Notes under the pieces: generated by a model | Seen by the model: only the letters and a program-made list of their open reading frames with translations | Told to the model about the DNA's origin: nothing | Databases searched by the model: none | Made by a program: the position numbers and the translations under genes | Part shown: positions 8,707-19,000 of the stretch, one piece after another | How positions within the stretch are numbered: the first letter of the stretch is position 1 | How the letters are laid out: every line of letters starts with the position of its first letter | Assembly: GCA_045627045.1 (NCBI GenBank) | Contig: JAZQMY010000051.1 | Coordinates: forward strand, 1 to 64,000 | From: SIG351 sp045627045 | GTDB taxonomy: Bacteria > Bacillota > Clostridia > HGM11327 | Direction of reading: 5' to 3' | DNA length: 64,000 bases

Positions 8707-10764
8707 ATGAGCGAAATAAAGAAGATATATGTTTCCGTAAACGGCTGCGATTGCGGCGACGGAAGCGAAAACAAGCCGCTTGCAACTCTTTCCGGAGCAA
8801 TCGAAGAGGTAAAATCTGCTGTTGCAGAAGGAAAAGGCGCAGAAGTGCTTTTCCACGGAGGAGAGTATAAGGTCGGCGGAATAATAATAGACGAAGCTGC
8901 ATCGGGAAGCGAAGCTACTCCCGTTACATACAAGGCGTATGGCGACGGGGAAGTTGTTTTCAACAGCGGCGCAACGCTTGATATCAGGAATTTCAAGCCG
9001 GTTCCCGAGGAAATAAGAGAAAGGCTCAAGCCCGAGGCAAGAGATCACGTTCTCTGTTATGATCTTAAGGAACACGGTATCACAAGGGAGCTTCTCGGCC
9101 CTGTTTATGCGGTAGGCGCACATAACACGGCTTCGAGATACGGCAAGGAATTTCAGGGCAAGAATGCAGAAATATTCTGGAACGACAAGAGAATGAAGCT
9201 TGCCCGTTATCCGAATAAAGGCTTCCTGAAGATAGAGAGCGTTCTTGATTTCGGAGAAGGAATAAGGCTTGCCGACGGAGGAGAATTCAATCCGAAGTGG
9301 TCGGACAAATCCTATCCGGGAAGAGGCGGCAAAATAACGGTGGACGATGAAACACTTGCCGAGATAAAGACGTGGAAGGATCTTTCGACAGCGTGGTGCT
9401 TCGGATATTTCTACGTTGACTGGGCGGATGCCACCACACCTATCAATAAAATAGACCTTGACGAGAAATCACTGAAATTCGGTATGGTGTCTCCGTACGG
9501 CTACCTCAAGGGTGCAAACTATTATCTTTTCAACGTGCTTGAAGAGCTTGATATGCCGGGTGAATACTATATTGACAGAGAAAACCTCATTGCGTATGTA
9601 TATCCGCCGGAGCCGGTTGAAAATTCAAGAGCGGTCATTTCACTTTCAAGAGAAAACATGATTACTGCGGAAAAGATAAACTACGTTACGTTTGAAGGCA
9701 TCACTTTCAAGGCAGGCAGAGGAGACGCTCTCATACTTAAAGGCGATCACAATACTGTGAAGAACTGCCACATACTTGATTTCTGCGGTTTTGCCATAAG
9801 AATGACAGGCGTGCATAACACAGTTTACGGCTGTGAGATAGAGAGAATGGGCGAAGGCTGCGTTGAGATGACAGGCGGCGACAGAGATACTCTTACTCAC
9901 TCTGAAAACCTCATAGAGAACTGCTATATGCACAACTTTTCCGAGCTTTTCAGAACGTATCACGGTGCAGTCCATCTTAACGGCTGCGGAAGCACGGTGC
10001 GCCATAATGAGTTTGCAAACTGCCCTCATCTTGTCCTTTCACATCAGGGCAATGAGCATCTTGTAGAGTATAACTATATCCATGAGGCAGTACAGGAGTC
10101 AAACGATGCAGGCGCATTCTATACGGGACTTGACGGAGCCGCTCACGGAACTGTTTCACGCTACAACCTTTTTGTGAATGTCGGCAACGATATGTTTACT
10201 CCCTGCGGCATCTATTGGGACGATACACTTTCGGGACAGACGGCAATAGGTAATATTTTCTATAACGTAACAGGCAAGGCACTCATGGTCGGCGGCGGAA
10301 GAGATCATGTGATAAAGAACAATATTGCGATAAATTCGGAATATCCGATTCTTTTTGATGACAGACTCAGAGCCGGCTTTGACAGAAACGGTTGGTTCGG
10401 AAACAGGAAGGACTGGTATCTTTCAACGGTAAAGGCACATCCTGTCGATAAAGAACCGTGGGCATCACGTTATCCGCACTTGAAGGAGCTTACCGCTGAC
10501 GGAAGCGATCCGGAGAATATAAATTTCTGCCCTAATCCTTCTTATGCAGTCATTGAGAACAACGTTTTCGTGCCGTATCACGATTGGGGAATATGCATTG
10601 AGGAAACTGTAAAGAAATTCGGAACGGTCAGGAACAATCTTTGCTTTGCAAGCGCAGAGGAATGCACTACAGACGGAAAATATACTCTCAAGGAAGAAGT
10701 AAAGAAGCTCCTTCCGGGCTTTGAGGATATTCCCGTTGACAAAATAGGAAGATACAAGGACTGA
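8707..10764 (+). CDS. parallel beta-helix protein 3, GH141-like, cytosolic
   Basis: 685 aa, starting MSEIKKIYVSVNGCD behind AGAAGGATAACAGAAA. It is very close to copy 4: both begin MSEIK.IYVS.NGCDCGDGSE, and the flanking 34-bp leaders are also nearly the same. This points to a recent duplication of gene plus leader. It keeps LARYPNKGF, the DAGAFYTGLDGAAHGT patch and the GIYWDDTLSGQTA patch; Phe replaces Ile in DAGAF, as in copy 4. PGRGGKI replaces PRGGTI of copies 1 and 2. It is cytosolic by sequence. It probably shares substrate chemistry with copy 4 and differs in specificity from copies 1 and 2 (inference). Confidence 0.82.
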   Translation: MSEIKKIYVSVNGCDCGDGSENKPLATLSGAIEEVKSAVAEGKGAEVLFHGGEYKVGGIIIDEAASGSEATPVTYKAYGDGEVVFNSGATLDIRNFKPVPEEIRERLKPEARDHVLCYDLKEHGITRELLGPVYAVGAHNTASRYGKEFQGKNAEIFWNDKRMKLARYPNKGFLKIESVLDFGEGIRLADGGEFNPKWSDKSYPGRGGKITVDDETLAEIKTWKDLSTAWCFGYFYVDWADATTPINKIDLDEKSLKFGMVSPYGYLKGANYYLFNVLEELDMPGEYYIDRENLIAYVYPPEPVENSRAVISLSRENMITAEKINYVTFEGITFKAGRGDALILKGDHNTVKNCHILDFCGFAIRMTGVHNTVYGCEIERMGEGCVEMTGGDRDTLTHSENLIENCYMHNFSELFRTYHGAVHLNGCGSTVRHNEFANCPHLVLSHQGNEHLVEYNYIHEAVQESNDAGAFYTGLDGAAHGTVSRYNLFVNVGNDMFTPCGIYWDDTLSGQTAIGNIFYNVTGKALMVGGGRDHVIKNNIAINSEYPILFDDRLRAGFDRNGWFGNRKDWYLSTVKAHPVDKEPWASRYPHLKELTADGSDPENINFCPNPSYAVIENNVFVPYHDWGICIEETVKKFGTVRNNLCFASAEECTTDGKYTLKEEVKKLLPGFEDIPVDKIGRYKD

Positions 10765-10798
10765 AAAAGTCGTATATTTCGGAGAAGGATAACAGAAA

Positions 10799-12850
10799 AT
10801 GAGTGAAATAAAGAATATATACGTTTCCGCAAACGGCTGCGATTGCGGCGACGGAAGCGAAAACAAGCCATATGCAACTCTTTCCGGAGCGATCGAGGAC
10901 GTAAAGGCTGCCGTTGCAGAAGGAAAGGGTGCAAACGTTCTTTTCTTCGGCGGCGAATACGATATCTGCGGCATTAAGATGGACAGTGCGGTATCGGGCA
11001 CAGAGGATGCTCCGGTCACATTCAAGGCATACGGAAACGGCGAAGTAATATTCAACAGCGGCAAAACGCTTGATAATGCAAAGTTCAGACCTGTTCCGGA
11101 GGAAATCAGAGCAAGGCTGAAGCCTGAGGCAAGAGATCACGTTATCTGCTATGACCTTAAAGAGCACGGAGTAACAAAGGCTGATATCGGTCCTGTTTAT
11201 TCAGTCGGCGCACACAGCACCGCATCAAGATACAAGGGCGACTATATGGGCCATAACTGCGAGCTCTTCTGGAATGACAAGAGACTGGTTCTTGCAAGAT
11301 ATCCGAACGAGGGCTTCCTTCAGATAGATGAAGTGCTTGATTTCGGCGAAGCAAAGAGACTTTCGGACGGCGGTCCGTTCAATCCGAACTGGAGCAACCG
11401 CGAAATCGAGCCGAGAGGCGGCAAAATTCAGGTGGATGATAAGACTCTTGCAGAAATCAGAACGTGGAAGGATCTTTCCGACGTTTGGTGCTTCGGCTAT
11501 TTCTATTGGGACTGGGGCGATGCATCAACACCCATTGAAAAGATAGATTTTGATGAGAAGTCACTCAAGTTCAAAATGATATCACCTCATGGATACAAGA
11601 AGGGCGCAAACTACTATCTTTTCAACGTGCTGGAAGAGCTTGATGCTCCGGGCGAATTCTATATCGACAGAGAGAATATGATCGTCTATATCTATCCTCC
11701 GTGCGACGTTGATTCATCAAGAGCCGTAATCTCAATTTCAAGAGAGAATATGATCACGGCTGAAAACGTAAATTACGTTACGTTTGAAGGCATCACGTTC
11801 AAGGCAGGAAGAGGCGATTGCATCATCCTCAACGGCAGCAACAATACGGTGAAGAACTGCCACATACTTGACTTCTGCGGCTGGGCTATCAAAATGAACG
11901 GCGAAAGAAATCTCGTTTACGGCTGTGAAATAGAGAGAATGGGCGAAGGCTGCGTTGTGATGGACGGCGGCGACAGAGCAACATTGACTCACTCCGATAA
12001 CAAGGTTGAGAACAACTATATGCACGACTTTGCCGAGCTCAGCAGAACGTATCACGGAGCAGTTCAGTTGAACGGCTGCGGTGGTATTATCTGCCACAAC
12101 GAGTTTGCAAATTGTCCGCATCTCGTGCTTTCTCACCAGGGAAATGAGCATATTGTTGAATATAATTATATTCACGATGCAGTTCAGGAATCAGTCGATG
12201 CAGGCGCGTTCTATACGGGCGGCGACGGTGCGGCGCACGGATCTGTTGAAAGATACAATCTTTTCGTGAACATCGGAAACGAAAAGTTCACTCCCTGCGC
12301 AATTTACTGGGACGATACGCTTTCCGGTCAGACGGCTTACGGTAATATTTTCTATAACGTTACAGGCAAGGCGCTTATGATCGGCGGCGGAAGAGATCAT
12401 GTTATCAGGAACAACGTCGCAATCAACTGCGAGTATCCTATCCTTTTCGACGACAGACTCCGCGAAGGCTTTGACAGAAACGGCTGGTTCGGTGACAAGA
12501 CGGGCTGGTATATGTCAAACGTAAAAGCGATGCCTGTTGACAAGGAGCCGTGGGCTTCACGTTATCCGCATCTCAAGGAGCTGACAGGCGACGGAAGCAA
12601 TCCGGATAATATCAATTTCTGCGCTAACCCTGCTTATGCGGTGGTTGAAAACAACGTTTTCGTGCCGTATCATGAATGGGGAATCTGTATAGAGGAGACT
12701 GTAAAGAAATACGGTACCGTAAGAAACAATCTCTGCTTTGCAAGTGCCGAGGAGTGCACAACAGACGGAAAATATACTCTCAAGGAAGAGATAAAGAAGC
12801 TTCTGCCGGGATTCGAAGATATTCCTGTTGAGAAAATAGGAAGATATTGA
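10799..12850 (+). CDS. parallel beta-helix protein 4, GH141-like, cytosolic
   Basis: 683 aa, last gene of the array, starting MSEIKNIYVSANGCD after AGAAGGATAACAGAAA with 34 bp to copy 3. Landmarks are LVLARYPNEGF, EPRGGKIQVDD, DAGAFYTGGDGAAHGS and CAIYWDDTLSGQTAYGN. It ends VEKIGRY, two residues shorter than copies 2 and 3. A strong two-way terminator follows. As with its paralogues there is no export signal, which is unusual for GH141-like or polysaccharide-lyase-like beta-helix enzymes, most of which are secreted (family knowledge). Confidence 0.82.
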   Translation: MSEIKNIYVSANGCDCGDGSENKPYATLSGAIEDVKAAVAEGKGANVLFFGGEYDICGIKMDSAVSGTEDAPVTFKAYGNGEVIFNSGKTLDNAKFRPVPEEIRARLKPEARDHVICYDLKEHGVTKADIGPVYSVGAHSTASRYKGDYMGHNCELFWNDKRLVLARYPNEGFLQIDEVLDFGEAKRLSDGGPFNPNWSNREIEPRGGKIQVDDKTLAEIRTWKDLSDVWCFGYFYWDWGDASTPIEKIDFDEKSLKFKMISPHGYKKGANYYLFNVLEELDAPGEFYIDRENMIVYIYPPCDVDSSRAVISISRENMITAENVNYVTFEGITFKAGRGDCIILNGSNNTVKNCHILDFCGWAIKMNGERNLVYGCEIERMGEGCVVMDGGDRATLTHSDNKVENNYMHDFAELSRTYHGAVQLNGCGGIICHNEFANCPHLVLSHQGNEHIVEYNYIHDAVQESVDAGAFYTGGDGAAHGSVERYNLFVNIGNEKFTPCAIYWDDTLSGQTAYGNIFYNVTGKALMIGGGRDHVIRNNVAINCEYPILFDDRLREGFDRNGWFGDKTGWYMSNVKAMPVDKEPWASRYPHLKELTGDGSNPDNINFCANPAYAVVENNVFVPYHEWGICIEETVKKYGTVRNNLCFASAEECTTDGKYTLKEEIKKLLPGFEDIPVEKIGRY

Positions 12851-12870
12851 TAAATTGAAATAAAGTGATA

Positions 12871-12910
12871 CAAGCCCTCCTGTGCCTTACGGCATCGGAG
12901 GGCTTGCTTT
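12871..12910. terminator. bidirectional terminator between beta-helix 4 and MATE gene
   Basis: Arms 12871-12886 (CAAGCCCTCC...) and 12891-12906 pair with two mismatches around TTAC. It lies between two converging genes and can serve both, although the U-tracts are short. Confidence 0.75.
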
Positions 12911-12926
12911 ATAGGAGGAGTGAAGA

Positions 12927-14306
12927 TTATTCTTTGCCGGAAAGAAGAATTCCCTGTTTGGGGAGAACTTTCTTTTTGATGATGAAATAAGTCAGCGCAA
13001 GAGCCACTATTGTGATTGCCCATGTGACAGGGTAGCACATATAAAGAGACTTCATTGTATGTACTTTTCTGAATACGGTATATATCCAAACTATTCTCAC
13101 ACAACAGATACCTATTACAGTGCAGAGCGTAGGCGGTGTGGAGAAACCCATACCTCTTATGACTCCCATCTGAACCTCGAGTGTGGCATCGAGCGTATAG
13201 AAAACGAGTATGCAGGACATTCTGACAAGACCGTATTCAATGACCGCTTCATTTGCATTCGGAGCATACAGACGAAGGAATGTCGGCCCCATAAGGTACA
13301 TTCCCCAGCCGCAGACGAGCGAGAGGCTGAAGCTCATTATGAGGGCGGTGATAAATATCTTCGGGATGCGCTTGTAATTCTTTGCCCCCATATTCTGCCC
13401 TACAAATGTGAGCGATGCGTGCTGGAAAGCATTTATGCCCTGATAAATGATTCCCTCAAGACTTCCTGCGGAGGAGGCTCCTGTGAGCATATCCGGGATA
13501 TTGAAGCTGTTCAGCGAGGACTGAATGAATACGTTTGAAATGTTGAACATGATGCCTGCGAATCCTGCAGGTATTCCGTACTTGAGTATCGTTACGACCT
13601 TGTCCTTGTTAAGGCGGACCATTCTGATATCAAGCTTGCAGCAATCATCGAGCTTTGTGAGGTGAACGAGAACGCAGATTGCCGAAATGTACTGCGAGAT
13701 GATGGTGGCGAGCGCAACTCCGTCAACGCTCATCTTGAAGAACGCAATAAACACGAAGTTAAGGCCTATGTTCACAAGACCTGAGATCATCAGATAGAAG
13801 AACGGTGCTCTTGTGTCGCCCTTTGCCCTCAGGATCGCACTGCCGAAATTATAGAGGAGAGAACCCGGTATTCCGAGGAAATATATCCTCATATACAGCG
13901 CAGACAGCTCGATTACTTCATCCGGGGAATGCATCCATTCAAGGAACGTATGTGCACCGAAAAAGCCGACCGCCGAAAGCCCGAGTCCGCATATCACGGC
14001 AAGAAGCACTGATGTGTGAACAACCTCGGAGGAGCCCTTGTTATCGCCTCTGCCTATGCTCATTGCAAGCGCAACGTTGATTCCGACCGCAAGACCTGTA
14101 AAAAGACCTATTATCAGGTTGATGAGAGCCGTTGTGGAGCCGATCGCTCCTACTGTGGGACTGTCAGGCGGTGAAAACTGACCTATAACGATAATATCTG
14201 CGGCATTATAAAGCACCTGAAGCACACCTGTCGCAATTATAGGGATGACCAGCTTGATCAGTGAGCCTGCAAGCGGCCCATGTATCATATCTATTTCTTT
14301 TTTCAT
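12927..14306 (-). CDS. MATE family multidrug/metabolite exporter
   Basis: An integral membrane antiporter of the MATE superfamily (MatE), which usually exports cationic drugs or metabolites using Na+ or H+ gradients. From the ATG at 14306 it is 459 aa with about 12 hydrophobic helices. The start MKKEIDMIHGPL is typical of the family (DMTxGPI-like), followed by SLIKLVIPIIATGVLQVLYNAAD. The ATG at 14306 has GAGGCG 8 nt upstream, so the 5-codon longer form is not used here. It lies downstream of the peptidoglycan-binding protein gene on the same strand, with a weak hairpin between them. Its substrate cannot be told from sequence. Confidence 0.92.
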   Translation of the reverse strand: MKKEIDMIHGPLAGSLIKLVIPIIATGVLQVLYNAADIIVIGQFSPPDSPTVGAIGSTTALINLIIGLFTGLAVGINVALAMSIGRGDNKGSSEVVHTSVLLAVICGLGLSAVGFFGAHTFLEWMHSPDEVIELSALYMRIYFLGIPGSLLYNFGSAILRAKGDTRAPFFYLMISGLVNIGLNFVFIAFFKMSVDGVALATIISQYISAICVLVHLTKLDDCCKLDIRMVRLNKDKVVTILKYGIPAGFAGIMFNISNVFIQSSLNSFNIPDMLTGASSAGSLEGIIYQGINAFQHASLTFVGQNMGAKNYKRIPKIFITALIMSFSLSLVCGWGMYLMGPTFLRLYAPNANEAVIEYGLVRMSCILVFYTLDATLEVQMGVIRGMGFSTPPTLCTVIGICCVRIVWIYTVFRKVHTMKSLYMCYPVTWAITIVALALTYFIIKKKVLPKQGILLSGKE

Positions 14307-14326
14307 TGTAATTCGCCTCAAAAATG

Positions 14327-14352
14327 AAAAGCGAGATATTACCCCCGCTTTT
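14327..14352 (-). terminator. weak hairpin between peptidoglycan-binding gene and MATE gene
   Basis: AAAAGCG (14327-14333) pairs with CGCTTTT (14346-14352) around a 12-nt loop; on the minus strand it is followed by CATTTTT. It could partly terminate the upstream gene. Confidence 0.4.
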
Positions 14353-14363
14353 ATCCCCGATAA

Positions 14364-15434
14364 TCAAGCCTGCTTTGTCTCTTCTGTCTTGCGGACATAG
14401 TGAGAGGCTATATCTATTGCATGCTGATGCTCTTTATCTATTTCATTATTTATATCGTCATTTGTGCTCTCAAAAAAGTGCATACAGAAATGACCTTCAA
14501 CGCCGTTTCCGAAAATATCTTCCTCACCGTGAGGCATTCCGCAGATAGAGGCAGCTGAAGTTATGTATGAGAAGTTGATGATAACAGGCTTTCGTGACCA
14601 TGACCATCTGTCTCCGAATAGCTTTTTCAGTTTTTCCGTATCTTCTTTGGTTACCGGCTCGACATCTGCGTGATTCAGACCGCCGGTTCGCCTCATTACT
14701 ATTGTGTCGCCGGATTCAAGATCGGTGATACGCATTGACTTGCCGACTCTCCACAGCTGATTTATTGCGCTCCACTGCATTTTTACGGCATCGGTATGGT
14801 AGGCGGATTCTCCTACGGCGATATCCTCAGCTTTTGCCGCGGCTTCTGCCGCAACACGCTCGTTTTCGACCTTTTCGTGGAAAGGTCTCAGCGAAATCGC
14901 AACGCTGTTGATCTTTACCGCCAGTCTTTCGTTGACTATTCCGTCAACAGACATTCCGTAGTCGAACTGGAACGTTCTTACTGCCGAAGCGGTGTTTGCA
15001 TTGTAAATACCGTCGGGACGGGATGCATAATAACCCATCGATTTGAGCAATCGCTGAAGCGATTTGACATCTTCACCTACGGTCTTCAGACGCATGACTC
15101 TTGTATAATGAATAAGCGGATAATATTCATCGAGCGCAGAATCTATTTCGTCAAGCGTAACGTTGTCCGCAACGCCTGTGATATCAAGATTATGCTCACG
15201 CTGGAATCTCATTACGGCATTCCTTGTGCCTGAACCGAAGACACCCTCTTTTTCGGGGTAGTCATACAGCTCCAGAACGCGAAGAGTACGCTGAAGCTCC
15301 TCAACTTTTTCTCCGCTGTCACCCATTCTGAGTGCATCGGACGGAATTTCATCGTCTGTAAAAAGGAAAGCAGAAGACAGTGCCATTGAAATTGCGTTTC
15401 TGATTTTAGAACTGTTGATTTTATCTTTAATCAT
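14364..15434 (-). CDS. double peptidoglycan-binding-domain protein with conserved His-rich C-terminal domain
   Basis: About 356 aa from the ATG at 15434; a TTG at 15452 is an alternative and neither has a clear ribosome binding site. Two PG_binding_1 repeats are visible: LRMGDSGEKVEELQRTLRVL and the second, KTVGEDVKSLQRLLKSMGYY. A helical, Ala/Glu-rich linker follows. The C-terminal domain contains SMRITDLESGDTI, GGLNHADVEP, WSWSRKPVIIN and a GMPHG...EGHFCMHF segment. I recall this domain in other clostridial peptidoglycan-binding proteins; its conserved His and Cys residues suggest metal binding or catalysis, but I cannot name an activity. No classical signal peptide is visible, which is odd for a wall-binding protein. 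Confidence 0.82.
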   Translation of the reverse strand: MIKDKINSSKIRNAISMALSSAFLFTDDEIPSDALRMGDSGEKVEELQRTLRVLELYDYPEKEGVFGSGTRNAVMRFQREHNLDITGVADNVTLDEIDSALDEYYPLIHYTRVMRLKTVGEDVKSLQRLLKSMGYYASRPDGIYNANTASAVRTFQFDYGMSVDGIVNERLAVKINSVAISLRPFHEKVENERVAAEAAAKAEDIAVGESAYHTDAVKMQWSAINQLWRVGKSMRITDLESGDTIVMRRTGGLNHADVEPVTKEDTEKLKKLFGDRWSWSRKPVIINFSYITSAASICGMPHGEEDIFGNGVEGHFCMHFFESTNDDINNEIDKEHQHAIDIASHYVRKTEETKQA

Positions 15435-15517
15435 AGCACTGACTAGCCGCAAAAGGCATAATATGCCTCTGAAGCAGACTCCTTTCCTATAATAATAGCA
15501 TTTTAAAGGTACTACTA

Positions 15518-15545
15518 TTATACTACATATTCCATTCTTTTACAA
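15518..15545 (-). promoter_or_regulatory. promoter of the peptidoglycan-binding protein gene
   Basis: On the minus strand TTGTAA (15545-15540), a 16-bp spacer and TATAAT (15523-15518). Confidence 0.55.
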
Positions 15546-15945
15546 GTGCAAAAAAGAAAAAAGAAAATAATAAAATGTCGAAAAAATTCACAATCACAGA
15601 TCATGAACAAGACTGACTTTTTTCGCATATATCGTACGTTTCAAATATTTAAATCAAAATATAGATGAAAAAGACATAATTTTTTTAGAATTTCTCTATT
15701 GAGTTCATAATTTGTTTACAATTTGGACTTATTTTCCCTTGAAAAATTTGCGGCTTTTAAAGACTCTGCGGCTTGGCGAAGGATTCGGAAGGGCCGGCTC
15801 AAAATCAATATCTTGATTTTGGAAACACACCTCCGTCAAAGTGAAAAATAATCGCATAATTGAGAATAAAAATGAATTGAAGTTAAAAATCCGGCAGGCT
15901 CCGGCAAAGCGTGAGGGAGGGCTCGGGGCAGAAAAGAAAAAATTG
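15546..15945. other. AT-rich divergent intergenic region
   Basis: About 400 bp without a supportable gene. It is strongly A/T-rich around 15546-15730. It holds one perfect 9-bp hairpin: CAAAATCAA (15800-15808), TATC loop, TTGATTTTG (15813-15821). The bases just before the next promoter are purine-rich (GTGAGGGAGGGCTCGGGGCA). Short ORFs here lack ribosome binding sites. Confidence 0.5.
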
Positions 15946-15974
15946 TTGACAAGTACGAAAAAATGTGATAAAAT
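15946..15974 (+). promoter_or_regulatory. promoter of the giant InlB-repeat protein
   Basis: TTGACA (15946-15951), 17-bp spacer, TAAAAT (15969-15974), giving an untranslated leader of about 60 nt before the ATG at 16042. Confidence 0.8.
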
Positions 15975-16041
15975 AGCTAACATACGGAAGTGTCAGCAGA
16001 TGGAGACTCCCAAAAAACAAGTTTACGGCAGGTATTGAAAT

Positions 16042-19000
16042 ATGAGAAAAAAGATAAGAAGGCTGATTGAATTTTTATTACTTTTCACGCTATTGGCACT
16101 CGTCATAGTTCCTGAATTGCGTCAGGGAAAGGCCGAGGCAGCCACATGGACCGCGAATGCCTGCTATTGTGTAAACTACAGCGGAGGAATTCCTCTCAGA
16201 CAGAAGGATGACCAGAAATCCTCTGTGCTGACGACCGTTCCGAACAGTACTTACCTTTTTGTTATGAAAATAAATGTGGGAACAGGCTGGGGCTACACGT
16301 GTTATAACGGAAATTACGGCTATGTTGAGCTTGCAAAGATGACAAGAAGAGCAGACGCTCCGGAAACGACTGCAGAGCTTGAGCTCAGAATGAAGGCAGT
16401 AAGAGACTTTTATCCCGATGGCTCAAGATGGAAGGGCTCTCTTGATAACAGCTCTCTTGGTGTTTACACTCTGACCTCCGGCGGAAACTACGGCCCTTCG
16501 ACCTGCTTCGGTTTTGCGTGTGAGGTATGGAGAGCATTGTTCGGATGCGAAATGGCAACCGCTTATGTAGGCGCACAGCAGTATCTTTTCTGGACGAATC
16601 CTCAGTCAAACCCTGTCAAGGGCAACATGAGATGGGTGGGAACGCTCAATCCGTGGAACTACAATGCAACGGACGTAAAGAATCTTCTCATGACGGCAAG
16701 GACCGGCGATATCATTCAGTCAAGAATCAATGCCGGAACCCAGCACACGATGATAGTTGTCAGCACTACGGCAGAGGGTATTTACATCCTTGATGCAAAC
16801 GTAGGCGGATCAAATACAATAAGAAACGTCAAGTTTTATACATATGAGTCATATTATACAGAAAGACCGGGCGGTATTTCATTGTACACCTGCGTGAATT
16901 ATCCTCCGGAAAAGCCGCTCCCTGTTGCGGGAGGAGCGATTTCCGTCAAGAATTCATCAGGTGCTGCCGTTACTTCTGTATATGAGGGCGACAGAATAAA
17001 GCTTTCAGCTTCTGTATCAAATGCAAGAAATATTACATATTATATTGTAAACAAGGCAACAGGCGCTACGGCAGGCTACTACACAACAAGCATTCCGTCA
17101 TATACGGGCGTTGCACCGACTTACGATTTCGTATTTCCGACAGGCTCTGCCGGGACATACAAGGTTTATTACTATGCATGGAACTCCGGATACAATTATA
17201 CAAGCTCTGCAATAGAGGTAAAGGTTTCATCACCGTCCGTATCCATAACAGGATCATCGCTTACAACTTACGTTGGTCAGCGAGCGCAGATCGAGTTTGC
17301 AAAGTATCCGTCAAACGCAAAGGTGGTATGGACTTCATCAAATAACAGCATTGTGACTGTTTACAGCACCGGCGAAATCATCGGTCAGAAAAAAGGCACC
17401 GCAACGGTTACGGCAACTGTAAGCTACACCGGAACCGGCGGCGTTACTTCCACATCGAAGGCATCTATTAACGTAACTGTTCTCAATCCTTCGTATACGC
17501 TAACCTTCAACGTGAATGACTCGTCGGAGGACAAGGCAAGCATAAGCACCACGTCAAAAACCGTAACATGGAATGAGCTTTACGGCACTCTTCCCACACC
17601 GACAAGAACAGGTTACACATTCGACGGCTGGTACACTGCAAAGACGGGCGGAACGGAGATTGCCGACGGCGTAACGGTTACAATAAATGCCTCACATACG
17701 GCTTATGCACATTGGGTAGCGAACAATTATAACATTACGTTTGATAACAACACGGGAAGCGGCTCGCAGACATCCTCAAAGCAGGTCGCATACAGAAGCA
17801 CATTCGGCTGGATGCCTACTCCCAAAAGAGAGGGCTACACGTTCCTCGGCTGGTACACGGCAAAGGGCGATTCGGAAACAGGCACAACGGCAGGTACAAA
17901 GATAACCGCTGACACAAAGCTCTGGACTCCGAACTCGATGACGTTATATGCTAACTGGAAAAGATCCGTATTCAAGGTTAACCTTGATGCGACGGGCGGC
18001 ACTGTTTCACCCTCCTACATTTCAGTAACATACGGCGAGCAGTACGGCACGATACCGGATCCGACAAGAAAGGATTACGTTTTCCTCGGATGGTTTACGG
18101 CAAAGGACGGCGGCACAGAGGTCAAGGCAGGACAGAATGCGGCTCTGACTACCGACATCACGATATATGCTCACTGGAAGCGAGTGACATTCTACGTTAC
18201 GTTCGATGCCATGGGCGGAACGGTCAGTCAGACTTCAAAGGCCGTTTCAATAGATAAGACATACGGCGATTTCCCCGATCCTTCAAGAGTCGGCTACACA
18301 TTCGTGGGCTGGTTCACGGAGAAGACCGGCGGAAAGCAGATAAATCCGACAGACACCGTAACGGCAAACGATATTACGGCTTATGCTCGTTGGAAAGCAA
18401 ATAACTACAAGACGTCATTCGATGCAAACGGCGGTTCAGTCAGCGAGACTGAAAAAACAGTTGTATTCGATTCTCCCTATGGTACACTTCCCGTTCCGGT
18501 GAATGCAGGCTTTGAATTCCTCGGCTGGTACACGAAGCCCGAGGGCGGTATCAGAATAACGGAAGCCGTCAACGTCACAACGGCTGAAAACCACATACTC
18601 TATGCTCACTGGGAAAACGGTAAATTCTCCGTAATACTCGATGCGGGCAAGGGCAGCTGTGCCACAGACAGTATTTCAGTAACTTACCTTGAGCCGTACG
18701 GAACGATCCCTGTCGCTTTAAGAACAGGTTATACATTTGCAGGATGGTTCACGGAGAAGGACGGCGGCAAACAGATAGTTGCCGAAGATACCTTCACGGA
18801 GGTCAATGACCAGACGATTTACGCTCATTGGGTAGTGAATACATACAGGATCTCATTCACAACGAACAGTGTGGAATGCGGCTTCGATCCGATATCGGTT
18901 GATTATGATGCGGTTCTGGGTGAGCTCCCTGTTCCGGTGAAGAGAGGTTATACTTTCAAGGGCTGGTTCCTTGAGGGCGAAACAGAGGCAAGAACGAGCG

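Noticed and set aside
8373..9123. Long minus-strand ORFs across the beta-helix 2/3 junction (218 and 171 aa)
   Set aside because: They are shadows produced by codon bias in the paralogous genes; similar antisense ORFs recur at the same place in each copy.
13059..13538. 159-aa plus-strand ORF inside the MATE gene
   Set aside because: Antisense to a clear 12-helix transporter; composition is not protein-like.
15946..16041. Possible c-di-GMP or similar riboswitch in the leader of the giant surface protein
   Set aside because: The leader is only about 60 nt and shows none of the conserved motifs of GEMM-I/II or other classes I know.
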